This document shows positions 49,441-59,508 of a stretch of DNA of 64,000 nucleotides, piece by piece. Location: assembly GCA_049724395.1 (NCBI GenBank), contig JAUGWO010000001.1:124001-188000 (forward strand), read 5' to 3'. Source of the stretch: Spongospora subterranea f. sp. subterranea (Eukaryota > Endomyxa: Phytomyxea > Phytomyxea > Plasmodiophorida). The notes under the pieces are model-generated. The model made no database searches. It worked only from the letters and a program-made list of their open reading frames with translations, and was not told the origin of the DNA. The position numbers were made by a program, and so were the translations under genes. The first letter of the stretch is position 1, and each line of letters begins with the position of its first letter.

Positions 49441-49540
49441 TCTCAAATCAAAGTGACTTGACGGCTTCTGGCGCGCACTCATCGTCGAATGCGGTGCATT
49501 CTACGCCAATGAGGTTTCGAATATCCGAAGGAGTTGTAAT

Positions 49541-52500
49541 TTATTCGATATTCGAAAGAATTCGCTGCACATCGGCAAATATGGTCTCTTTTGTTCTGAT
49601 TGCATTGACAGCGTGAACTTTACCGAACCGTTGGTAGTAGTTCACTGCAGGCTGCGATTCGCAAGCGAATGTCACCAGGCGCTTTTTTATCGACTCAGCG
49701 TTGTCGTCAGACCGGCCGCTGGATTTTCCCCGCTCCAGTAGGCGATCAGTCAGGACCTATACAACGTTCAACTTGCGTAAACCACGGGCAGATGAAACCC
49801 GACCTTGTTGGATGCTTCAAAATACAGGACGGCATCGCACTTACAAATGCGTTGCTCAAACTTGAAAGCTTGATCTAATCTTCGTGGATATCCGTCGATT
49901 AGAAATTTAGTAGAATTGGACTTAATCATCGCTTCCTCGATCAATGTGAGTATAAGGTCGTCATCAACCAGTTTTCCTTGGCTAATTTTTTCCTGGATTG
50001 ACAGCCCTAATGGAGTTCTTGCTGCAATTTCCGCCCGAAGCAGGTCTCCGGACGAAATATGGTAATATCCTGTTCAAAAGTCAAACTTGCAATGAAGAAG
50101 TCAACCCCCTCACCGAGTTGGGATTTGATAAGGTCACATTGCGTTCCTTTCCCTGAACCGGGGCCTCCTAATACGAACACGACTTGTATCTCTTGTCCTG
50201 GGGCGTTTGACCGCAATCTAAAGTTGGTGAGATCATCTTAAAAAATGGTGTCGAAAAGTGCCACACAAACTTCATTAGACTGTTGATATTTCGAAACAGA
50301 TCTGGCGCTAAGCTATGCTTGACATCGGAAAATACTGCTTCTTTCGACTGCAATGCGTTGACAGATTTAACCCTTCCTAGTAGCTGGTAGTGTTGTACAA
50401 CTGGTAGCGATTCCTCATGGAATGTTCGCAATCTCTTCGTAATTGTCTCAGTATTATCATCAGATCGGCCACTGGATTTTCCACGATCGAGAAGACGCTC
50501 GAGCAGAATCTGAAATTTGAGTAATGTAATTATCGGATGCTAATATCCAACAATCTAGCACACTATTACTGACATTGTCTGGAGCATCGAAATATAGAAT
50601 TATATCACACTTCGCGATGCGCTTCTCGAATTTGAATGCTTGATCGAGTCGTCTTGGGAATCCATCGATCAGGAACTTACTCGCACCCGATTTCAACATG
50701 GCCTCTTCGATCATAGTTAAGATCAGGTCATCGTCGACCAATTTTCCTTGTACTATCAATTCCTGAACGGCGACACCTCTTTCCGTTTTCGAAGCGATTT
50801 CAGCGCGAAGGAGATCACCGGAGGATATGTGGTAATAACCTACAAGAGCCTGGTCTTAATTGCTTATCGTCTGAGGACCACTTTTCATATTACCTAATTG
50901 TGATCTGAGCAAATCGCATTGTGTTCCTTTTCCTGATCCAGGACCGCCCAACACGAACACCACCTCTATCTTAGATCCACCAGCTTTCTCCTGGAGTCTT
51001 CATTTTGCGTTAGCAACGATGACAACAATTGTTTTTGCAGATTACCTTTGAAGAACTGTCTTCTTCTTTTGCGTGTTCGGATCCGTTGGTGCTACGATTC
51101 TCTTTACTTGTGCGAACATTTCGTGTTTGCTTTTGGATGCGTCAACAACATGCACCATATTGAATCTTGTGTAATGTCGGATTGCAGGGAGCTGCTCTCG
51201 TTTGAATGTTGCGATTCGCTTTAGCGTCGACTGTTCATTATCGTCGACGCGCCCTCTCGTTTCCAAACTTTGCTGTCTTTGAATCAAGACCTAAACCATG
51301 TGAGGTGAATACTCAGCAATCGGTATTACGGCTGAAGCCTCGAACCTCATCGCTTGCTTCGAAATAGAGAACCATGTCACACGGCGCGATTCGCTCTTCG
51401 AACTTGAATCCTTGGTCGATTCGGCTAGGGAAACCATCAATAATGAATGTACTGGCGCCCGATTGCAGCATCGCTTTCTCCAACAGCTCCAAAATGATTT
51501 CGTCGTCCACAAGCTTCCCTTGAACCATCAAATCCTGTATGGACCTTCCCAGCACTGTCTTGGACGCGATTTCAACGCGAAGCAAATCGCCAGACGATAT
51601 ATGAAAATAACCTTGAGCATAAACACTTCAAAACAGACTCCATTCCCATGAGCCAAGAGAAGGAGTGTTTTCATACCCAAATCCTTCATTAGTTCGCATT
51701 GCGTTCCTTTTCCTGATCCAGGTCCACCCAATACGAATATGATCCGGATCTTGCCTGTCGATGCTCGCGCTCGTAATCTGTTGACTCCATGAATATTCCA
51801 GCTAGTTCGAAGCAAGGGTATGATGTAAACCGTTCATATGTGGTGCCTGTATCGACTATACGCCCATCCGATTTTGCCACAATCGTCTTTGGCTGCCTCG
51901 GGTTATTGTCTCGAAGCCATATTCCGAGCTCGGAAATTGCAGTTAAACCAACTGGTTTCGTTCGACACAGAGCGGTTAGCCCGCGAACCAATACCTGTCA
52001 ACCAAATTTAGTGATAAATCTTCTAAACAAGTAAAGATCGTCGAACAACCTGATTTAGGCTACAATCATGTGGGCGCCGAAAGTCTGGTTTAGCTGTTAA
52101 GAACTGATAAATTTCGCTGGGCGAAATTTGTGGATTTCCTGATGGAATCTCAGGAAAGAAGAAGCGCATCTCTCGTGCAGCGCTTGTTGGCGAATCTGAT
52201 CCATGTCCAGCATTCCGTCGACCATCTGTTCCATATTGCGCTCGCAAGGAATCAGGAGCAGTCTCTCGCGCTGCCTTGGAGTTCGTCGGCCCTAAACATT
52301 GAACGTTAATATCGGATGAGAGAACCGTAATCCTATCGGCGACCCAGCATTGTCCTCCATGCAGATACGGCGTTGGGCTTTGTCAAGATCAGTGCAACCT
52401 GGTCACCGTGTTAAACATCGTTTAACAAGCAATAGACAACAATACCAGGGGGCCAGAAGACATGAATTCAATCAGCCCATCGTAGAACGGTTTGCCCTTG

Positions 52501-53507
52501 TGTTCAGCGTAGAACTCAGCCACCTTCTCCTCGGTTAAGTGCACCGTTTTTTGGGCAATAATCGTGAACCCGGAGTCTACAATCTTCAGCATCATGGCAT
52601 GATGCTCTCCTCGTTTGACCACATCTGGCTTCAACAACCCTGCAGTCGATCAGGAATTGCTCAGGTTTTTTATGCCAAGTTTACCAAGAGTTCTGGTTAA
52701 TGGAAACCCTTCTGGCCACATCATGTTGATAGCCCGATCCGCCTCGGACAATGTCCACGATGGGAATATTGACGATTGTAAACTCCCCACCGCCAAAATT
52801 AGGTCCAATACAGCACCCATCTTCTCCAACGCTAAAACCCTGACAATCAAAAATTATTCCACCAAACATCGTGTCGCCCGACGATTTTACGTCTTCTGCT
52901 CATATGATGTTTGAACTCGTAAGATGCGGGCCTCCTCTGCTGACAGCGCTCGTTGCTCACGACACAGCTCGATAAACCTTCCGGTTTTGATGATTTCATC
53001 CAATTCAGCGACAGCGCTAGACCCGCTCGCGACAACAAACGTTCTCTCGAATTGTTTCGGAGCCGGGAACAGGCACGCCTGATATTACAGCAATGATCAA
53101 CAATTGTTCCTCGACAACAAACAGACCCGTACTTTTGCTCTTAATGTCGCAAATGTGCTATCAGAGTAGAAGATGGTATCCAAGTCGATTTCACGTAAGA
53201 CATCAAGTGGAGATCTGTCGTCTTTGCGATGGATTATCATCGCACAGACTGGTCCACGGCCGAATTTATCCATGATCTTCTCCACCCCGCCACAGAACAA
53301 TCTGGTCTGGTTCGCGGCGACATCTGAAATGTCTTCTGTCGAGAGATCACGAACCTAATCAGGAATTTTAGATTGGCGATTCCTTGCTGAACCAATGTGA
53401 ATCTCTGACCCCTGTTCGATTAGAATGGCGATATCTTTCTGTTTACGGCCGTCTTGAACGACATCTGGTTCAATGACTACGACCGCCTCAGGTTTGTCGC
53501 CTTCCAT
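49541..53507 (-). CDS. NDK-NDK-Dpy30-AK-AK-AK fusion, axonemal nucleotide kinase
   Basis: Reading across short introns gives one long protein. Domain 1 (from 53,507): NDK-like, EAVVVIEPDVVQDGRKQ to WTLSEADRAINMMWPE, where the catalytic His position lacks histidine. A 46-nt intron joins TRTLG to LLKPDVVKRG, starting NDK domain 2, which keeps NAGHGSDS with the active His. A Dpy-30-like motif follows (ISELGIWLRDNNPRQP). Three adenylate kinase domains follow, each with GGPGSGKGTQC (near 51,710, 50,940, 50,150), short AK1-type lids and FxIDGFP/FLIDGYPRR motifs. Joins QR/LQEKAGG and MK/LRSNAPG link the AK domains in frame. NDK plus Dpy-30 is typical of NME5/radial-spoke proteins. The product would balance ATP, ADP and GTP along the axoneme. 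Confidence 0.75.
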
Positions 53508-53877
53508 GGATCGCCAGCGGGAACAACTCTTTTCAAGGTCTGAAGATTCACTACTTAACCTAACGCGATCGATATTCGAGTACCAAATTGAAAAGCTGTG
53601 ATCATCGATACATGATTACTATTGTCAATAATCTAAGCCGTTGAAGAGACTCGGTTTATGATGCCTTATTCGCATGCAAGTAGTCGCCAACTGAAATTCC
53701 AGAAACTTATGAGTGATTGCTCAAAGACGGGTTTTGGCATATTTGTATTCTTTTTGCCTAGTGTAAAAATTATCGGCAAAATCGTCTTTTCTCACCCAAT
53801 CTAATGGAATATTGCAATTGTATTTTCTGGATGAGGTATTGAAAGCTACAGTAAACGATGAGACTATCGGTCATAGC

Positions 53878-56562
53878 TTAAGAAGTAATTCGGATCATGT
53901 GTTGAATCATTTGCTGTGCGGTCATCCCGTTCTTTTGCCTGGATTCCCTGACGAAAACAAATCCCATTGTTAGGTAGATGATTCCGGTCGAGACAGACTC
54001 GTACTCAATCAATGTAGCTCTAACATATCCATCTTCTGTTCCCGATACTATCACCATTGACTGATCAACCCGATTCCCGATCCTAAACTCGATTGGTCAG
54101 ATCTTCATCGACTACTTCGAAGGAGAATTTACGCTGTGTGAAATGTGGACGCGCCCGGATGAAGTTGGATTGTGAGTTTAGGGCCCTGAATGGATCAATG
54201 AACGGCGCAGATAAACGCGCCCGGCGAATTGTCGACCTGAATCATGTTTACAACGTCCCAAAGCTGTAATCGCCCCGATCTGTCCAACGCCAAGAATTGG
54301 GACGGCATATGCGTTGACCAACGGCATTGCACAACGGAATCGGCGAACAACGACGGCCACGTTGAAACCGGTTCGCTGGTACCCAAACAGAACAAACTGC
54401 CCAACCACGAATGAGATCGAGATCGCGCCAAACGCAGCGAATACCAGATGGAGCCAGTCATGTATCCGACCAGGAACAGATTTGGGATGAAATGCGATGA
54501 GGCGATGGTCAACGGAATATCCGATGAGCGACAAGCTGGGAAGAAGGTCGACGGTTCAGGGGGATTGCCGAATCGCTTCCCTCTGTTGACGCCCTGGGAA
54601 CCTTGCGCGATCAGGTAGTCGTTTCCGTCTGGGCCGACAAACTCCAGGGCCAACGGGATGCCAACCGACGACTCAACCCGAACCAGAGTAGAACTGTTTC
54701 GTTGGAAACAATTAGCGACGACGACGGTTTTACTGGAACAGAACGTTACGAACAGCATTAGTTTAACGCGCCCATGGAATGATAGACCAACGTCCATCAG
54801 ATCATCGTGCGAGATCTGAAGGACTGTCCAGACGTTGACGGCGCCGCCAGAGTCCATCGAGGCGATCTGGCCGTTGAAATCTGGAAGAGCAAATTACGAT
54901 AGGGCTTCAAACCGAGCAGGTAGTTGAACAGACCATTGACAGACGATGGACGAGCCAGTGAATGAACAGGAGAGGAATGGTTCCCCTCCAAATAATCGTC
55001 GGTTGAAAATGTGGCCGAACGATAAAGGAACGCATTGTCGCCGTTTCTGTTCTTAACCTGCAAATACGTTCGACTGCGACTGTGAAGATAGATCGACGTT
55101 CAACCGACCGGTTTGTGGAACGAATCGGGCTCTCGAAGATCCCAAAGAACTAAACTCCCTTGCTCTAGCCCAGCCACCGCTAAAATATCGCCACCATGGC
55201 CAACTAGTAGACAGGATGATACTCGGCCACAACACGATAACACCCTAAAGCCACAACAATCAAATTTTTCACAAACGAAGCTCGCGATGATATTCGGGAA
55301 CGTACTTTAGGGGCCGAGTTGGCTGCTCCATATCCCAAAGACAAAGGAGAGCGGACTGGGCGCCGTCGGATTCGTATCCGACTAGAATAACCTGCGATTG
55401 AATCGGAGAGCAGTCCATGCATATAATGGGGCGATTCTAGGAAAAGACATTAGCGGAGGGCGTGGATTGGTTCACACGGTGAACCTTGAGCAAAGATGGG
55501 CAACCGATATCGAGGAGACTGGTCGGGTTTCTTCGACAGGATCTGGGCGATGTTGCGTCGTTGCAATATCACCGCCTCACATGTTTGAGCTGCCGCCCTG
55601 ACAAACTAAACCAAGTTCATTCATCGCGAATGGGCCCAGAGATTGGCCGATCCGCAATCACCTTCAGAAGGCGGACGGAATCGATCACCGACGATTCCGA
55701 TCTGATATCGGGACATTGGACAGATCCTGAAAACGCCACACTGTTGAGATGGGGCATTGGGGGAAAAATAGGTGCCACGAACCATCCGCCGTGTATATGG
55801 TCTCGGTTTGAGCAGAGCTGGATATCCAATTGTCGCTGATCTGGATGGAGCAGCTGACCCCTGGCCGAGGGCGATAGCGGCCATTGGGCTCGGCACTGAA
55901 AAGTTCAAACTGCTCTTCACGTAAATTCACGTTCTCCAGAATTCTCTGTTCGTTGTTCCCCATAGCGCATTCGTTATTCTCCCAAATTCAAACCGCATTT
56001 TCATCATCTCCAACCTGAGTTCGTGGTTCTATCCAGTGTTTTCGCTTTGCTTTAATCTTCACATGAACTTCCGGTTCCGGTCGATTCTTGGATTCTATCT
56101 GGACTGGAACAGGTAATTGTGCAGGGATCGGAACCCCTTCGCCAATATCTTCAGCTTCGTCCTCAAATCCGTCGGAATACGTCTATAAATTTCGATTCAG
56201 AAAAATCAGTTGACCAATAATTCATGCGAAATTTAGTCCAAAACCTCGAAATCTGATCCATAATCGTCTTCAGATGGGTCAAAAACTGGGGCCTTTTCCA
56301 CAAGTTTTATCGATCCCCTGTTTGGTGATTGATCTTGCCCTGTTTTGCCAGCGGTAAGAGCCGAGTTGTGTCCGGATTTCCCATCGAGGAGCGATGGGCG
56401 ACCTGGTCTGGTAGTCCCAATCCCTAACGACGCCTCAATGTCGGCGAACGCATTCGACGACCGAGTCGGGTTCTAGGCTCAACAGCGTCGTTAAATCGAC
56501 CGGAAGCGGTGCAGCTGAGGAACGGGACAGACCGTGTTGGGTTTGGCGATGGCCCTACTCAT
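53878..56562 (-). CDS. DYNC2I1: dynein-2 intermediate chain 1 (WDR60)
   Basis: Starts MSRAIAKPNTVCP, joined by a 50-nt intron to NPTRSSNAFADIEASLG. It continues through an acidic, disordered region (DPSEDDYGSDFEVLD; SDGFEDEAEDIGEG) to EEQFELFSAEPNGRY and SSSAQTETIYTADGSW, the light-chain-binding part of WDR60. The C-terminal propeller contains FLYRSATFSTDDYLEGNHSS, SMDSGGAVNVWTVLQIS, FHGRVKLMLF, LIAQGSQGVNRGKR and LALDRSGRLQLWD, collinear with WDR60. The last exon ends MIQHMIRITS. It carries cargo-bound retrograde dynein-2 during intraflagellar transport. This gene is strong evidence that the organism makes cilia or flagella. Some mid-gene introns are approximate. Confidence 0.85.
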
Positions 56563-56945
56563 GGCGACAGTGTGTAATTCACTAGGAGACGACTGCTCCA
56601 ACAATGAGTTGGCTGACTGAGTGAGACGGGGCGGTGGCTCCCAACAATTACACACAGACTCTCAGGGGAAATCCCAACAATTGCTGTTTGGAAACCTCTC
56701 CTGATCGAATATCAAAGGAGGTGACCTCTAACTGTTGAAACGAACGGCCCCGATTAATCGATCGAAACGACACAGATTTAGAACAGCACACACAATTGAG
56801 AACAGATGATGGTTTATCACCGACGGAGGTGATTTCGCAAAACCTCAAAACAATGAACGTCGAGAGAAGCAAGTGCTAACAACACTGGGGGAGGGGAGTG
56901 TTGGTGTAGAACAAATATATTGCGGTCAACAGTAAATACAATGCG
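56563..56945. promoter_or_regulatory. shared upstream region of two divergent genes
   Basis: The 383 bp between the WDR60 start and the coiled-coil gene start must hold both promoters. No TATA box stands out, although ATATATTG occurs near 56,917. If both genes are flagellar, a bidirectional promoter with a ciliogenesis factor site (for example an RFX X-box) is a testable idea; I see no clear X-box by eye. Confidence 0.35.
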
Positions 56946-58262
56946 ATGTCGGTTTGTGAACCCGGTTTGAGTGAAGGAATGAGCTGTGCTGACGATGACG
57001 TTCAGTCACATGGAATTATCGCCATTCTGATGGTGTTCAACGACATCACCAATCGTTCCGCCGATGGCGACGCGCACTTGGACCTACGTCGACGCGCTCG
57101 ACGATTGGCCAAGCAGGTCGAGCGGTTCGATCGGGAATACGGCCAGGACGTGGAGGAACGGGACCTGATCGTTCAGGTCCATAAACTTCAGGAGCAGATC
57201 GCCGCTCAGGTAATAGCCAAAACGCATATCTCTCGTCGCCTGAGCAACGCCCTTGGCACTGAATCGACTCCCAATTCCAAAAACAGGAAATCGCATATCG
57301 TGATCGAATTCGGGAAATGGAAAACGAGTATGGCCACGAACTCGGGAAAACCGTTTCGTCGATCAACGCTCGTCTAACGAAGATGAAAACGCAAGGTGTG
57401 ATCTGTTTCCGAACACACCGCTTTGATCCGTCCAGTTGATCCGGGTCTTGTTCAGCTTCGGAAACGGCGAAACAGATTGAGATCGAACAAGGAAAACGGA
57501 GAACCAAAGAGGTGTTGATTCGTAAAAAGAACCTGAATTTGATCGTCGATAATATCCGAGAATCGAACCAGCGGTGAGTTCTCCCGTTCAAGTCCCATCT
57601 GCCCATTCGGTGAGCTCAATGACGCGGCTGTTGGAGGTCGTTGGCGTTGGCGCGGACTCAGCTGGAAGATTCGAAGGCGATGCTGTTGGAGTCGGCCGAG
57701 GTGATCAGAAGGTCAGAACAAAACACGGGTTCGTCGTGTCAGAAGGGATGACGACGTGAATGGGTCAGGCGAGTGGAGAAGGCGGCCGACTGTTGTGCCG
57801 ATCAGGATACGATCATCGACAACCTGTACAATCGTCGAACGACTATCGAGGACGAGCACCGTCGACTCAACGAGCAGTTCGTCCCGATTCTGAGCGCGTT
57901 TGGCGTTGTCGCTGGGAATTCGGAATCAGGTGCGATTGGAAACAGGTCCAATGGTTTCGGTTGAGATTTGACAACCGGGTTGGGCAGAGCGGATGAGGGG
58001 GGTCAGGTCATCGCGAGCGCGATTGAAACGTCGGACCGAGGAGCAGCTGTCGATCTTGAAAGAACGTGAAGCGCGTCTGGTCGAATTCCGACTGAAGAAC
58101 TTCATCCTTAACGAAGGACTCGTTGCGGTTCTTCACGAATCGGAACTCCTCCGCTCGAAACTAGCACGCGTCGTTGAACTCGTCGTTGAACGACGAGAAA
58201 GGGCAGAGCGGTCAATTTCGGAAACACTCCAGGAAAAAACCGTTCAATACGCAGAACGATAA
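56946..58262 (+). CDS. coiled-coil protein, probably flagellar
   Basis: Exons in several frames join to an almost wholly helical protein: DLRRRARRLAKQVERFDREY, IVQVHKLQEQIAAQV, then after an intron QEIAYRDRIREMENEYGHEL, QIEIEQGKRRTKEVLIRKKN, TQLEDSKAMLLESAEVIR, TIIDNLYNRRTTIEDEHRRL and LKRRTEEQLSILKEREARL. Heptad patterns with alternating Glu/Lys/Arg indicate long coiled coils. No family is recognised. The divergent arrangement with WDR60 suggests, but does not prove, an axonemal role. The start is the ATG at 56,946; several intron borders are approximate. Confidence 0.6.
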
Positions 58263-58364
58263 ACAACATTTGGAAAATTGCCATCGGAAACACTCCAGGA
58301 AAAAACCGTTCAATACGCAGAACGATAAACAGCAGAAGGGAACTTCATTTGGAAAATTGCCATT
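58218..58364 (+). repeat. tandem duplication at 3' end of coiled-coil gene
   Basis: The 48 bases 58,218-58,265, which encode the C-terminus SETLQEKTVQYAER and stop, are repeated exactly or nearly so at 58,284-58,331, with CATTTGGAAAATTGCCAT also repeated after each. The second copy lies in the 3' flank. High identity means the duplication is recent. Confidence 0.85.
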
Positions 58365-58453
58365 AAAAACGTATGTCCAAAGCCGCTAAACCCCTGGTGT
58401 CCACACTTCAATTTTAGGCAAAAAATAACTGTCCGATGCACCAAAAACAGGTT

Positions 58454-58537
58454 TGCATCCGACGGTATTCGAAACCGCGCCTTCTAACGAAGATCTGAAC
58501 TTGAGTCAGACGCCTTAGACCGCTCGGCCACAGATGC
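58454..58537 (-). tRNA. tRNA-Leu(CAA)
   Basis: An 84-nt cloverleaf with acceptor stem GCATCTG/CGGATGC, discriminator A, D arm TGGCCGAGCGGTCTAAGG, anticodon arm TCTGA-CTCAAGT-TCAGA (anticodon CAA), a long class II variable arm as expected for leucine, and T arm with GGTTTCGAATACC. No intron. A short T-run follows the 3' end. The sequence is identical to the copy at 59,017-59,100 in opposite orientation. Confidence 0.9.
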
Positions 58538-58539
58538 AG

Positions 58540-59016
58540 ATTGACATTTTGACCTTCCAACGCCATTTATCCCCGATGACACGATGTCAATCGTCCAAAG
58601 CCGGATTTTGAATTGGTTGGCGATCTAAAGGAAAGAATAAACAAGGCAATACGGTACGATTTTATCAAGTGAACGCGACAAATGTTCTCCAAAGATGCCA
58701 AAGCAATGTGTATTGTTGGGACCTTCAGTGTGTCGCAGGGCTGAGGTGTTCATCGACAGTTTCGGACACAATAACAAAATTAAAAAAATAAAAGTTGTAT
58801 TCGGACCTCAAACATCATAGTTAAAACATAACCAGTGGGCCAGAAAAAAAACTCTAGACGAGTCGAACAGACCTTAGGTCGCCTTGAACGAAAGTTAATT
58901 GTGTACAACTCGATTTACATAGGGCAATCAAGGATCTGATCATTGACATTGGTCCAATACCGATTGTGGATCGTCGTGATCGACATTCATCTTTACTTGC
59001 GAACAATCATCAATCT
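58540..59016. other. spacer between inverted tRNA genes
   Basis: No gene or RNA recognised. A short TCAATCT sequence precedes the 5' end of both tRNA copies, so the duplicated unit extends slightly beyond the tRNA. Confidence 0.4.
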
Positions 59017-59100
59017 GCATCTGTGGCCGAGCGGTCTAAGGCGTCTGACTCAAGTTCAGATCTTCGTTAGAAGGCGCGGTTTCGAATACCGTCGGATGCA
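59017..59100 (+). tRNA. tRNA-Leu(CAA), second copy
   Basis: Same 84-nt sequence as the minus-strand gene about 480 bp to the left, with all arms pairing. A run of ten T residues directly after the discriminator is a strong RNA polymerase III terminator. Identity of the two copies points to recent duplication or ongoing gene conversion. Confidence 0.92.
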
Positions 59101-59508
59101 TTTTTTTTTGTATTTAATTTTTATCGAACATTTCGCAAGAACCATCGAAAGGATGTTACCATATTACCTTGCCGGCCTCATTATTCATCCATCCCACAAA
59201 CCCTTTCGCAAAGCGCATTAGGGGGGCTCTTTCTGTATTCGCTCCGGTCTCGCGCTCAGCTGCACTGCTAGTCAAGAAACGAGATTAAGTTCTGGGTCGT
59301 TATGTCGTCAGCGGTTGATTTCAGTTCAGTGTAGTGGGGGGCGATTCCGACCAACAAAGATCGCGGTTTTTATCCAGATCATTTTCCCACGTGAAATACC
59401 GATCCGACCCTGTGAAGTTTATGGTCCTGTTCCAGATCCGGAATACCCAACAATAAAAATCCTCCTCCGATCCGTCAGACCCCGATCACTCCGTTCCTTC
59501 GCTGTTCA

